A stretch of DNA of 64,000 bases from Thaumarchaeota archaeon SCGC AAA007-O23 (GTDB lineage: Archaea; Thermoproteota; Nitrososphaeria; Nitrososphaerales; Nitrosopumilaceae). The number at the start of each line of letters is the position of its first letter. Position 1 is the stretch's first letter. Made by a program: the position numbers and the translations under genes. Below, piece after piece: positions 42,963 through 51,922 of this stretch. The notes under the pieces were generated by a model that did not search any database, had not been told where the DNA came from, and was given only the letters and a program-made list of their open reading frames with translations. Location of the stretch: NCBI GenBank assembly GCA_000402075.1, contig ARWO01000032.1, positions 62,001 to 126,000 on the forward strand. Reading direction: 5' to 3'.

Positions 42963-44483
42963 CTAGTTTAACAAGCAGTATGCATAATCTGTATTCGAAA
43001 TTGATGGATACATCATACTTTTAGGATTTGTTGAGTGTCCCAACGAAATTGAATGACCTAATTCATGTGTCATGATATATTCAACTGTGTCTACACCAAA
43101 CAGTTGAAAGCTTCCATCACAACCATAACTACCAATCGCCACTTCTACTACACCTTTCCCTAAAGTAGCATGGCCTAGAACATCTTCTCCCAGATTTCTT
43201 ACAACCCAAGTAACCCAAACGTTCGCTTCAAATTTTACTTTGGTTGTATCAAATTTTACAACTGCTTTTTTACCGTCAGTAGTGTCAAACTCATACTTCT
43301 CCCAAAAGCTAAATGAATTTTCTAATGTTCTAACATGATCAATCGGCAGACCAGGTGGTTGGTCATTAATGTAAACCTTGTATTCAATTACATATCTGTC
43401 AGTTTCTTGATCAAGCCATACGTTTCTATCTGGAAAAATTTCTGGTTTGTTAAGATATTGTTCAAGGTTCCACTTGTCGTAATCTTTCCAATATTTTATA
43501 ATTACATATTCACTCGGGTTGATATTTTCAACATATCTATTTTGATTTTTTATATCATTCTGAATATCTTTTAAGTACTGTTCAAAATTCCATGCTTTTC
43601 TTTCCAACTCTTTTTGTACAAGTTCAGAATTTGTTGGAGCGTTAACTTTGATTACACTATTTTCAATAAGATATTTTATGCCTGATAGAAAGTCCTCATC
43701 AGATATTTGTCCAGCAGACCACCATCTTGCGTTATTTTTAATCCATAATGGTATAGCATCAGAGGAATTTTCTTTGTTATTTTGCGAGCTTATACTAATA
43801 ATTTTATTTTTTATAAGATATTCAATACCAACTATAAAGTCATTATCACTTATCTTATCTTCAGCCCACCACCCTGCATTATTTTTAACCCAGTATGGTA
43901 TTGTTCTTTCTTCAATCTTTTGTAGAAAATCAGGTTTGTTTGTAGGATTCTCAAATATATCTAATGAATATTTTTCCCTTATTTTTTCCAAGGAGTAAAG
44001 ATAATTTTGTGCTATTACGTTATCTGGGTCTATTTCAAAAACTTTTTTAAAATATTGTTCAGCTTCTGAATATTCACCAAAATTTCCAAAGCCTAATCCC
44101 ATACCATTCAAGGCCAAAACACTGTTTGGATTAATTTCTAATGCTTTGTAAAATTCAAGCATAGATAGTTTGTTAAAATTAGATGGATCACGTGGTGATA
44201 CATTTTGTTGGGGTTGCATCGCTAAAGTTGATTCCAATCTCAAATTACTTAATGCAAGACCCTTCATTTCAAAAATTTTAGAATCTGCAGGATAAATTTT
44301 TAGCATCTCATCAAAAATTTTTATGGCATTTTCATATTCACCTTTTAAAAATGGTTCCTGAGCTTCTGCAAGCAACTTGGTACGATCATCTGTATCTTGT
44401 GCAAATGCAGAACCTGCAAAGAGTACTGCCGTAATGGAGAAAATCATAAATAATTTTATAGAATTTTCAATCATACTTCCCAT
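42963..44483 (-). CDS. Secreted TPR protein with two WIKNNAGWW modules and a matrixin-type metalloprotease
   Basis: About 506 residues from ATG 44483 (44504 and 44474 are alternatives; a TATA-like AAAATATAT near 44521 favours 44483 or 44474). Order: signal peptide ending in AFAQ, TPR repeats (about 40-165), two modules (IPYWVKNNAGWWAEDKIS and IPLWIKNNARWWSAGQIS), a linker, then a metzincin domain with HELGHSISLGH (residues 480-490 of the longest frame) and a Met-turn KSMMYP. The three His are the zinc ligands, and Glu is catalytic. An exported protease with a carbohydrate- or protein-binding-like module is inferred. Confidence 0.85.
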   Translation of the reverse strand: MGSMIENSIKLFMIFSITAVLFAGSAFAQDTDDRTKLLAEAQEPFLKGEYENAIKIFDEMLKIYPADSKIFEMKGLALSNLRLESTLAMQPQQNVSPRDPSNFNKLSMLEFYKALEINPNSVLALNGMGLGFGNFGEYSEAEQYFKKVFEIDPDNVIAQNYLYSLEKIREKYSLDIFENPTNKPDFLQKIEERTIPYWVKNNAGWWAEDKISDNDFIVGIEYLIKNKIISISSQNNKENSSDAIPLWIKNNARWWSAGQISDEDFLSGIKYLIENSVIKVNAPTNSELVQKELERKAWNFEQYLKDIQNDIKNQNRYVENINPSEYVIIKYWKDYDKWNLEQYLNKPEIFPDRNVWLDQETDRYVIEYKVYINDQPPGLPIDHVRTLENSFSFWEKYEFDTTDGKKAVVKFDTTKVKFEANVWVTWVVRNLGEDVLGHATLGKGVVEVAIGSYGCDGSFQLFGVDTVEYIMTHELGHSISLGHSTNPKSMMYPSISNTDYAYCLLN

Positions 44484-44525
44484 TACCAACTTGATTTTTC
44501 TCAAAAAAATGTAATTAAAATATAT

Positions 44526-45524
44526 CTACTGATCATGTGTTATATCACCTACAAGTATTCTTTCAATCTTTTTACCCTTAGAAATTATCAATGCACCATC
44601 ACTATCTATTTTTACTGCTTTCCCATTTAAATTGCCTTCATTAGTTATAATCGAAACACTTCTACCTATCGTAGACGATCTTTTGGTCCATCCATTTTTG
44701 ATTTTTTTTATATGTCCAGAATTAATCAATTGAAAAATATTTTCTAATTCATATAAGAACTGCTGAACTAATGGTAACGCATTCTCATTTTTTTTAACAA
44801 GTGTTGCAACGCCATAAAAATTTGGAGTTTTTTTTATCGTATTTGCCAACTCATGTGGTTTAATTTTAAAATTAATTCCAATACCTAAAACCATATTTTC
44901 AATTTCATTTGATACTATTGATGTATCTATCAATATACCTGCAATTTTTTTTCCTTTAAGTGTGACATCATTTGGCCATTTTAATTCTGGTTTAATTTTT
45001 AAGATTTTTTCTATTGCCATGCATAATGCAAGTGATGTAGCAATAGGTACAAGTGTTGCATATGAGACATCAAATTTTGGATGAATTATAATTGACATCC
45101 AGATTCCGCCAGCTGGTGATTTCCATTTTCGTTTCATTCTACCCCTTCCCCCGGTTTGTTTTTTTGAGATGACAACTGTACCATTCTCATTACTCTTAGA
45201 TGCAATTTTCATCGCAAAATTTTGTGTCGTGTCTATCGTATCAAAATAATAAACCCTTTTTCCCAAAAATTCAGTATTCAAATTTTGGGTAACTTCCCAT
45301 GGTAAAAGAAGTTCCGATGAATCTACCAATCTATACCCTAGATTTTGTTTTGATTCTATTTTATAGCCTAGCGAACGAATTTTTTTAATATCCTTCCATA
45401 CAGCTACTCTACTTATTTTTAGAATATCACTCATGTCCTGTCCGGATAAAAACTCTGATTTGTGTGCCTTCAAAAACGAAAGAATTTTGAGGAAACCGAA
45501 ATTATCAAATGAAGTAAGCATCAT
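44526..45524 (-). CDS. birA: Biotin-[acetyl/propionyl-CoA carboxylase] ligase, with HTH
   Basis: 332 residues. N-terminal winged helix (about 12-70, FLSGQDMSDILKISRVAVWK), then biotin ligase: GGRGRMKRKW (biotinoyl-AMP loop), GIWMSIII, LKWPNDVTLKGKKIAGIL with the catalytic Lys, and a C-terminal SH3-like domain. Attaches biotin to the carboxyl-carrier subunit of the acyl-CoA carboxylase needed in the HP/HB cycle. The HTH suggests autoregulation as in bacterial BirA. Divergent from a CoA-binding protein gene. Confidence 0.93.
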   Translation of the reverse strand: MMLTSFDNFGFLKILSFLKAHKSEFLSGQDMSDILKISRVAVWKDIKKIRSLGYKIESKQNLGYRLVDSSELLLPWEVTQNLNTEFLGKRVYYFDTIDTTQNFAMKIASKSNENGTVVISKKQTGGRGRMKRKWKSPAGGIWMSIIIHPKFDVSYATLVPIATSLALCMAIEKILKIKPELKWPNDVTLKGKKIAGILIDTSIVSNEIENMVLGIGINFKIKPHELANTIKKTPNFYGVATLVKKNENALPLVQQFLYELENIFQLINSGHIKKIKNGWTKRSSTIGRSVSIITNEGNLNGKAVKIDSDGALIISKGKKIERILVGDITHDQ

Positions 45525-45572
45525 TAGGTTCTATACTAAAAATTATAAAAACTAATTTCTATTATAAGATCC

Positions 45573-45983
45573 ATGGAAAGAGATTCTCATACTGACGAAG
45601 AAATCAAACAAGTATTTTCGTTAAAAAAAATAGCTGTTATTGGGATGTCTAAGCATTCTGCTAAGGCAGCACATTTTGTCCCAAAATATTTATCTGAGCA
45701 GGGATTTGATATCACGCCCATCAACCCTAACGCTACTGAGATATTAGGAAAAAAATCTTATCCTACTGTATCATCATTGGACCATCCTGTTGATGTGGTG
45801 GATATTTTTAGACCATCAGAAGATGTATTGCCATTTGTTGCAGACGCAATTACAAAAAAACCAAAAGTAATTTGGCTCCAGGAAGGTATTCATAATTCTG
45901 AGGCTGAAGAACTAGCAAGGAGTAATGGAATTATGGTTATTTTTAACAGATGTATGCTAGCTGAACACCAGCGCCTTTTCTAA
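45573..45983 (+). CDS. CoA-binding domain protein
   Basis: 136 residues, single Rossmann-type CoA-binding domain: KKIAVIGMSKHSAKAAHF, GFDITPINPNA, and VDVVDIFRPSEDV, with a terminal IFNRCMLAEHQRLF. Related to YccU and to the first domain of succinyl-CoA-type synthetases. Role in bacteria and archaea is not established. Directly precedes a small helical protein by 2 nt and so is likely co-transcribed with it and the YchF-like GTPase. Confidence 0.88.
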   Translation: MERDSHTDEEIKQVFSLKKIAVIGMSKHSAKAAHFVPKYLSEQGFDITPINPNATEILGKKSYPTVSSLDHPVDVVDIFRPSEDVLPFVADAITKKPKVIWLQEGIHNSEAEELARSNGIMVIFNRCMLAEHQRLF

Positions 45984-45985
45984 TC

Positions 45986-46246
45986 ATGGACCCTAATGAT
46001 GATCCAGTATCACGCGCGGAAAGAGCATTGTATGATATTCAAGAATTAGCAGATTCAACAGCTGAACATCATCCATATTGGGTATTATTGTACAACTGTT
46101 CTCAGATTTCCAAAACTATATTGGAAAAATGGAATGATGATCTAACTGAAGAGGATTTAAGTGAAATACGTTGGATGATTTCTGAGTTAGAAAATTCATA
46201 CGACAAACTCAAAAATAAAGTAGACCAAGACAGCAAAGATAAATAA
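45986..46246 (+). CDS. Small acidic helical protein, unknown function
   Basis: 86 residues, rich in Asp and Glu, predicted mostly helical (SRAERALYDIQELADSTAEH, SEIRWMISELENSYDKLKN). No cysteine pair, no membrane segment, no named domain that I recognise. Lies between the CoA-binding protein (2 nt) and the YchF-like GTPase (20 nt). The tight spacing argues it is a real gene of the same operon. Confidence 0.7.
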   Translation: MDPNDDPVSRAERALYDIQELADSTAEHHPYWVLLYNCSQISKTILEKWNDDLTEEDLSEIRWMISELENSYDKLKNKVDQDSKDK

Positions 46247-46266
46247 TTTAAACTCGCTTTTCATTC

Positions 46267-47478
46267 ATGCCGATAAAAATTGGTCTGATTGGTAAGACAA
46301 ATACGGGTAAAACTACATTCTTTAATTCATCCACATTATCGTCTGATGAAATTTCAACCTATCCTTTTACAACTAAAAAATCATCTACGTCTACCGGATA
46401 TGCGATTACGCTATGTGTTCATCCTGAATTTAATGTAAACGATAACCCAAACAATTCTAAATGCAAAGATGGATGGAGGTATATTCCGATTGAATTAATT
46501 GACTTACCGGGACTAATTAAAGACGCATGGAAAGGAAAAGGTTTAGGCAACCAATTTCTTTCAATCGCATCACAATCAGATGCTCTGTTACATGTTGTAG
46601 ATGCATCTGGGGGTGTTGATTCTAGTGGACGTATAGCTGAAGCAGGTTCTGGTGATCCTGTTTCTGACTTTGCTGACATTGAAGAGGAGTTGAACATGTG
46701 GTATCACAAAATTCTTGAGGGTAACCGTGATAAACTCAACAAAATAGCCGAGTCTGATAATGATCCAGTAAATGCATTAACCGAACTGTACCAAGGTCTT
46801 GGTGTAAAAAAGAATCATGTGAAAGAGGCATTAAAGATTACTAAACTTGAAGAAAAAGACATTGAAAATTATGACATTCATGATAGCAAAAAATTTTCAA
46901 CCGAACTTAGAAGAATTTCTAAACCAACTTTGATTGTAGCAAACAAAATAGATGTCAAGGGTGCGGGCAAAAACTTTCAGCGTCTACGTGAAAGATACAA
47001 TGACATGATTGTTGTTCCGGCAAGTGCCGATAGCGAGCTGAGCCTTAGACGTGCGGAACAAAAGGAACTGATCAAATATTCACCAGGCTCAGAACAATTT
47101 GACATTCTAAAAGCCAACGATCTGAACCAAAAACAAAGAGACGCACTCGATTTTATCAAAAGCGACATTATGGGAGAATTCATGCACACGGGGGTACAAT
47201 TTGCAATAAACGTCACAGTTTTCAAATTGTTAAAGATGAATTCCATTTATCCTGTTGCTATACCAGAAAAACTTTCTGATAAAAATGGTCGCGTACTTCC
47301 AGATCTTATATTACTAAAAGATGGTTCTACAATTGTTGACTTGGCAAAGGAGATTCATTCAGATTTAATCAAGGGTCTTCTATATGCAAAAGATATAAGA
47401 TATAATTTGAGGGTTCCAACAAATTATCAATTACGAGATAGGGACGTTATTTCTCTTGTAAGTGCATCAAAAAAATAA
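46267..47478 (+). CDS. YchF/OLA1-related GTPase with TGS domain
   Basis: 403 residues. G1 GLIGKTNTGKTT, G3 DLPGLIKDAWKGKG, G4 NKID (in IVANKIDVKGAG), a helical insert (about 130-215), and a C-terminal TGS domain (about 330-403). It is the archaeal member of the Obg/YchF group and may prefer ATP or GTP; the NKxD is kept so GTP is likely. Stops immediately next to the convergent cysS gene (zero gap). A role at the ribosome is inferred from the family. Confidence 0.92.
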   Translation: MPIKIGLIGKTNTGKTTFFNSSTLSSDEISTYPFTTKKSSTSTGYAITLCVHPEFNVNDNPNNSKCKDGWRYIPIELIDLPGLIKDAWKGKGLGNQFLSIASQSDALLHVVDASGGVDSSGRIAEAGSGDPVSDFADIEEELNMWYHKILEGNRDKLNKIAESDNDPVNALTELYQGLGVKKNHVKEALKITKLEEKDIENYDIHDSKKFSTELRRISKPTLIVANKIDVKGAGKNFQRLRERYNDMIVVPASADSELSLRRAEQKELIKYSPGSEQFDILKANDLNQKQRDALDFIKSDIMGEFMHTGVQFAINVTVFKLLKMNSIYPVAIPEKLSDKNGRVLPDLILLKDGSTIVDLAKEIHSDLIKGLLYAKDIRYNLRVPTNYQLRDRDVISLVSASKK

Positions 47479-48879
47479 TTATTCTGCTTTAATTTTTTCT
47501 TGTTTTACCCAAGTAGTCCTATTTTTATGATCAAGAAAAATTATATTCTTCTCCGCAATTTTAGCCCTGATATCGTCTGCCTCCTCATAGTTTTTTTGTA
47601 TTCTATATTCATCACGCTTCTTTATCATTTGATTAATTTCATTTTTTTCTGTATCAGAAACCTTAAGAATTTTAATTCCCAGTATATCTGACATATGTTC
47701 AAATGCTGGTAAAATTCTTCTTGCATCCTGCACCGTAAGTTTTTCTTCTGCTGCTGCTGAATTGACTGCTCTGATCAATTTGTAATATGCGGCAAGTGCG
47801 AGAGGCGTGTTAAAGTCATTATTTAATGCTGAATTAAATTCATTTGTACATTCATTCACAACTATATCAGCGGTTGAACCAGTATCATCGACTTCCGCTA
47901 ATCTAAGTTCGTAATAACATGATTCTATTTGTCTTAGTTTTGTAATATTTTCTTTTAGAAGTTTCTCGGAATAATCTATTGGTTTTGAATAATGGCCGGA
48001 AATACAGAACAGTCTGATGACATTTGGACCCCAGTCTTCTAAAACATGATTTACTGATTTGACATTTCCAATAGACTTGGACATTTTTTCACCGTTTATG
48101 GTTATCATACCAACATGCATCCAGATCTTTGCAAATTGTTTTGATGTGCTAGATTCTGATTGTGCAATCTCATTTTCATGATGTGGGAAAATAAGATCTC
48201 TACCTCCACCGTGAATCTCAAAGCCATCACCAAGGTACTTCAAGCTCATCGCAGAGCATTCAATATGCCATCCAGGTCTACCCTTACCCCATGGGCTATC
48301 CCATGATGGTTCAGATTCTGAAAACTTCCATAATGCAAAATCAATTGGATTATTTTTTTCCTCATCAATTTCTACTCGAGCACCAGAAACCAAATCATCA
48401 ATCTTTTTCTTGGATAGTTTTCCATATTCAGTAAATTTTGAAACAGAAAAATAAACTCCATTTTTTGTTACATATGCATATTTTTTATCAACAAGTTCAG
48501 AAATCAAATTTTGCATGTCTTCAATGTGTTCAGTTGCTTTGGGGTAAATTGTGGCCCTTTTAACATTTAATCCATCAAAATCATCAAAATAATTTTTGGT
48601 GTATTTGGCGGCAAGTTCTAATGGCGATATTTTTTCTTGTTGTGCTCGATCTATTATCTTATCATCCACATCTGTAAAGTTTTGAATAAACTCCACAGGG
48701 ATATTCAGGTCAATGTATTGTGATTCTAAAAATCTACGCAGTACATCAAAAACAATGATTGTTCTCGCATGTCCTATGTGTGCGTCATCGTAAACTGTTA
48801 CGCCACATAAGTAGATCCTAATCTTATCTGAAAATTCTAACTCTATTTTCGTATTTCTGAGTGTATCAAATATCTGCAT
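47479..48879 (-). CDS. cysS: Cysteinyl-tRNA synthetase
   Basis: 466 residues, class I. HIGH motif AHIGHARTII (about 34), zinc ligands Cys in YLCGVTVYD and HIECSAM with the following His/His, and KMSKS as GEKMSKSIGN (about 262). The C-terminal DALR-like domain is present (about 350-466). Standard length. The product charges tRNA-Cys. It precedes nadE's stop by 7 nt on the same strand, so the two may be co-transcribed (nadE first). Confidence 0.96.
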   Translation of the reverse strand: MQIFDTLRNTKIELEFSDKIRIYLCGVTVYDDAHIGHARTIIVFDVLRRFLESQYIDLNIPVEFIQNFTDVDDKIIDRAQQEKISPLELAAKYTKNYFDDFDGLNVKRATIYPKATEHIEDMQNLISELVDKKYAYVTKNGVYFSVSKFTEYGKLSKKKIDDLVSGARVEIDEEKNNPIDFALWKFSESEPSWDSPWGKGRPGWHIECSAMSLKYLGDGFEIHGGGRDLIFPHHENEIAQSESSTSKQFAKIWMHVGMITINGEKMSKSIGNVKSVNHVLEDWGPNVIRLFCISGHYSKPIDYSEKLLKENITKLRQIESCYYELRLAEVDDTGSTADIVVNECTNEFNSALNNDFNTPLALAAYYKLIRAVNSAAAEEKLTVQDARRILPAFEHMSDILGIKILKVSDTEKNEINQMIKKRDEYRIQKNYEEADDIRAKIAEKNIIFLDHKNRTTWVKQEKIKAE

Positions 48880-48886
48880 TAATTTT

Positions 48887-49672
48887 CTACACTCTCTCAG
48901 GCAAAATTCTTTTGTGTTGGGTATTTTGGTACATCTGGTAAATCTTTTCTACGGAATTTCTTGAAATCTCTGTCTTTTGAATAGTCTCATCCACTGATAA
49001 TTTTTTATCTATTAGGCAATATAGTGCAGAGTCAATCTCTTCATATGAAATGCCAATTTCTTCTTCTGCATCATGTCCTTTCCAGAGATTTGGACTGCTT
49101 TTTTTAGTAATTATATTATTCGGCACACCGATAGTTTTAGCTAATTCACGCATCTGTGTTTTGTAAAGTGATACTATTGGCAGTATGTCTGCACTTCCAT
49201 CACCAAACTTGGTAAAATACCCAATAAGATATTCGCTTTTATCACTTGTACCTAAAACTAGAAGATTTTTGAGATTCGCATAATAATAAATTATATTTGA
49301 TCTTATTCTTGCGCGTAGATTTCCTAACGCAAGCTCACCCGGCTCTAGATAATTTGAGTATCTTTTATGAATAGTATTAATGTCAATGAGCTTGTAGTCA
49401 ATTCCAATCTCACCAATAATCTTGAGGGCATCACCAGTTTCGCTAGATGGAGATATTACAGAATCAGGCATAACAAGTGCTAATACCTCTTTTGTTTCAG
49501 ATATTTTTTTGCATAGATATGCAACTGTCGCAGAGTCTATGCCACCACTTAGCCCAAAAACAACACCTTCAGTTTTTTTCTGTGAAATCTGATTTTTTAG
49601 AAATGATATAATGTCTTGCTGAATCTTTGTATAATCTTGCCTCAAAATTTCCTGCAGTATTTCCTGATTCAT
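48887..49672 (-). CDS. nadE: NAD synthetase, ammonia-dependent type
   Basis: 261 residues. ATP-pyrophosphatase loop VFGLSGGIDSATVAYL, LGNLRARIRSNIIYYYAN, GTSDKSEYLIGYFTKFGDGSADILPI and KKSSPNLWKGHDAEEEIG match NadE. The length and lack of an N-terminal nitrilase domain indicate use of free ammonia rather than glutamine, which suits an ammonia-oxidiser. C-terminal helix as usual. First gene of a nadE-cysS pair. Confidence 0.93.
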   Translation of the reverse strand: MNQEILQEILRQDYTKIQQDIISFLKNQISQKKTEGVVFGLSGGIDSATVAYLCKKISETKEVLALVMPDSVISPSSETGDALKIIGEIGIDYKLIDINTIHKRYSNYLEPGELALGNLRARIRSNIIYYYANLKNLLVLGTSDKSEYLIGYFTKFGDGSADILPIVSLYKTQMRELAKTIGVPNNIITKKSSPNLWKGHDAEEEIGISYEEIDSALYCLIDKKLSVDETIQKTEISRNSVEKIYQMYQNTQHKRILPERV

Positions 49673-49794
49673 CGAATCATCTTTGGATTCTAGGCATAAA
49701 AATTGTTATCTAATCAATAGCAGTAATTATTTTTTTCAATTAATCAATAATATTACATTTCGGATTTTTTATTAATTTTCAAGAAGGATAATTC

Positions 49795-50019
49795 ATGATT
49801 GGCAAGCTGATTATAACGGCCATAATACTCGGCGGCGGGGCTTTCTTACTGTTATCTGACAATTTTGAAGAATATATTTCTCCGTATGCTAACGCAGCAG
49901 CTAGCGATATTGAAGATATAAAAAACGATCCAGCAGTACAAACCAAATTTCACCAGGCACTTGATGTAATCTATGAAAATATATCTAAAATAAAATTTTC
50001 ATTAAATGATTTTTTTTAG
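49795..50019 (+). CDS. Small membrane-anchored protein, unknown function
   Basis: 74 residues. N-terminal hydrophobic helix (about 3-22, LIITAIILGGGAFLLLSD) followed by an amphipathic, mostly acidic segment. GAAGGAT-like purine run lies a few bases before the ATG and an AT-rich box about 23 nt upstream. No domain recognised. Divergent from nadE and facing the Rieske gene. Confidence 0.65.
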   Translation: MIGKLIITAIILGGGAFLLLSDNFEEYISPYANAAASDIEDIKNDPAVQTKFHQALDVIYENISKIKFSLNDFF

Positions 50020-50032
50020 GGATTAATTGTCA

Positions 50033-50335
50033 CTATAAATCGATGTATATTCCATCGTTTCTTTCTTCAACGGTATATGTTTGGAGTTTCACACCTTTCA
50101 AATAATCTTGAAGTTCGCCTGTTTTAATATTGTAATGCCAAAAATGTGATGGACATTCCACAATGTCGCCATCAAGTTTGCCCGCAGCGATTGGGTTGTC
50201 TTGGTGTACGCATATTCCGTCCAGTGCATGATATCCATCTTGATTGAAAATAGCAATTTTTTTGCCATCAACATCAAATTCTTTTCCACTATTAGCGGCT
50301 ATTGTATTTTTTTCAGTTACTTTTTTCCATACCAT
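50033..50335 (-). CDS. Rieske-type [2Fe-2S] ferredoxin
   Basis: About 100 residues from ATG 50335 (MVWKKVTEKN). Rieske motifs CVH (in DGICVHQDNP) and CPSH (in IVECPSHFWHY) supply two Cys and two His ligands for the cluster. Small soluble form, as in dioxygenase or NirD-type electron carriers; no oxygenase or reductase is adjacent. The frame extends 13 codons further upstream but the sahH promoter overlaps that region. Divergent from sahH. Confidence 0.9.
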   Translation of the reverse strand: MVWKKVTEKNTIAANSGKEFDVDGKKIAIFNQDGYHALDGICVHQDNPIAAGKLDGDIVECPSHFWHYNIKTGELQDYLKGVKLQTYTVEERNDGIYIDL

Positions 50336-50385
50336 TCTGTAACATGATATCAGTTTAGGTAAAAACTTTTTCAATATTGATAGGA

Positions 50386-50394
50386 TTTTATATA
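50386..50394 (+). promoter_or_regulatory. TATA-like promoter of sahH
   Basis: TTTTATATA is centred about 26 nt before TTG 50416, supporting that start over the TTG at 50377. Confidence 0.45.
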
Positions 50395-50415
50395 CAGAAA
50401 AAATCTAAGTTTGCA

Positions 50416-51654
50416 TTGAGTAGGGTAAAAAATCCAAAGTTGGCAAAGCAAGGAAAGATCTCTTATGAGTGGGCAAGATCTCACATGCAGATTCTAGATA
50501 ACACCATAAATCGTCTAAAAAAATCAAAGCCGCTTAAAGGAATTACATTAGGATTTTGTTTACATATAACAAAGGAAACATCGGTTTTACTTATGGGCGC
50601 CAAAGAGTTGGGGGCTAATGTTGCATGTTGTGGTGGAAATCCGCTTACTACACAGGACGACATTGCAGCTTTTCTTGCTTCGCAGGGAATTCATACGTAC
50701 TGTTGGGCTGGGCAAAGTCCTAAAGAATATGATTGGTGTATACAACAAGTCCTAAACCATAAACCACAGATTTTAACGGATGATGGTTCTGACATGAACA
50801 TAAAAGCGCATTTTGATAAAAAATATAATTCATTGAAAATTTTTGGTGCAACAGAAGAAACTACTGCAGGTGTAAACCGAATTAGAGCTGTAGAAAAAGA
50901 TGGTAAGCTCCGCTATCCCGTCATCTCAGTCAATGATGCATATACTAAACATATGTTTGATAACAAATATGGCACTGGTCAGAGTACAATAGATGGTTAT
51001 CTGCGGGCCATGAACTTGTTACTTGCATCTAAACGAATTGTGGTGGCAGGCTACGGTTGGGTTGGAAAGGGTGTAGCTGCAAACTTTCGCGGAATGAATG
51101 CCAAAGTTATCGTGACGGAAGTAGATCCTGTGCGAGCACTTGAGGCACATATGGATGGTTTTGATGTAATGCCAATGTCACAGGCTGCAAAAATTGGCGA
51201 GATCTTCATAACAACTACTGGAATGACTAGTATTATCAGAAAGGAACACATCTTAACAATGAAAGATGGTGCAGTACTTGGAAATGTTGGTCACTTTGAC
51301 GTTGAAGTGGACTCTAAGTTTCTTCTGAAGCAGTCAAAATCTGTTAGACGCGTTCGTCCATATCTTGACGAATGCGTACTAAAAAATGGTAAAAAAGTCT
51401 ATCTTATCGGTGAGGGTAGGATAGCTAACTTAACAGCTGCGGAAGGCCATCCGCCAGAAGTCATGGCACAATCATTCTCAAACCAACTGCTTTCAATTCT
51501 TTATATTCTGAAAAACCATAACAAGATGCCAAAAAAGGTTGTTGCCGTCCCAAAGGAGATAGACAAGCAGATAGCAATTGATGCTCTGAAAGCTATGAAT
51601 GTTAAGATTGACAAGCTGACAAAGGAACAGATCAAATACATGGGTAGTTGGTAA
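50416..51654 (+). CDS. sahH: Adenosylhomocysteinase (S-adenosylhomocysteine hydrolase)
   Basis: About 412 residues from TTG 50416 (MSRVKNPKLAKQGK). NAD-dependent split of S-adenosylhomocysteine to homocysteine and adenosine. Visible: GFCLHITKETSVLL, TDDGSDMN, GATEETTAGVNRI, NDAYTKHMFDNKYGTGQST and the Rossmann loop VVAGYGWVGKGVA, followed by NVGHFDVEVD. The frame is open back to 50377, but the extension is not homologous and lies on the TATA box. The C-terminal tyrosine tail of eukaryotic enzymes is absent, as usual in archaea. Confidence 0.95.
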   Translation: MSRVKNPKLAKQGKISYEWARSHMQILDNTINRLKKSKPLKGITLGFCLHITKETSVLLMGAKELGANVACCGGNPLTTQDDIAAFLASQGIHTYCWAGQSPKEYDWCIQQVLNHKPQILTDDGSDMNIKAHFDKKYNSLKIFGATEETTAGVNRIRAVEKDGKLRYPVISVNDAYTKHMFDNKYGTGQSTIDGYLRAMNLLLASKRIVVAGYGWVGKGVAANFRGMNAKVIVTEVDPVRALEAHMDGFDVMPMSQAAKIGEIFITTTGMTSIIRKEHILTMKDGAVLGNVGHFDVEVDSKFLLKQSKSVRRVRPYLDECVLKNGKKVYLIGEGRIANLTAAEGHPPEVMAQSFSNQLLSILYILKNHNKMPKKVVAVPKEIDKQIAIDALKAMNVKIDKLTKEQIKYMGSW

Positions 51655-51678
51655 CTTCTAAAATTACTTTTATTCATA

Positions 51679-51864
51679 ATGGGAAACGACATGGAATCAG
51701 AGAAAAGATGGTGCGAAAACTGTATGAGTCTTACTTCACATGAAATCCTTGATTCTGACAAAGTCATGGTCGGAAAGAAAACAAAATTCCTGTACAAATG
51801 TGTAAATTGTGGAAAGAGAAAACGCATGCCTGCATTTCGAGGCATGGCAGAATCTACATACTAA
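51679..51864 (+). CDS. Small zinc-ribbon-like protein
   Basis: 61 residues. Two CxxC pairs (RWCENCMSLT and YKCVNCGKRKRM) flank a short beta hairpin, a typical small zinc ribbon. Basic C-terminal part could bind nucleic acid. Lies 24 nt after sahH and 58 nt before metG on the same strand. No further identification. Confidence 0.7.
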   Translation: MGNDMESEKRWCENCMSLTSHEILDSDKVMVGKKTKFLYKCVNCGKRKRMPAFRGMAESTY

Positions 51865-51922
51865 TATTAACTATTTTGACAAGAACAAACTTCTTAACTA
51901 AACTTTACAAAATCTATATCAA

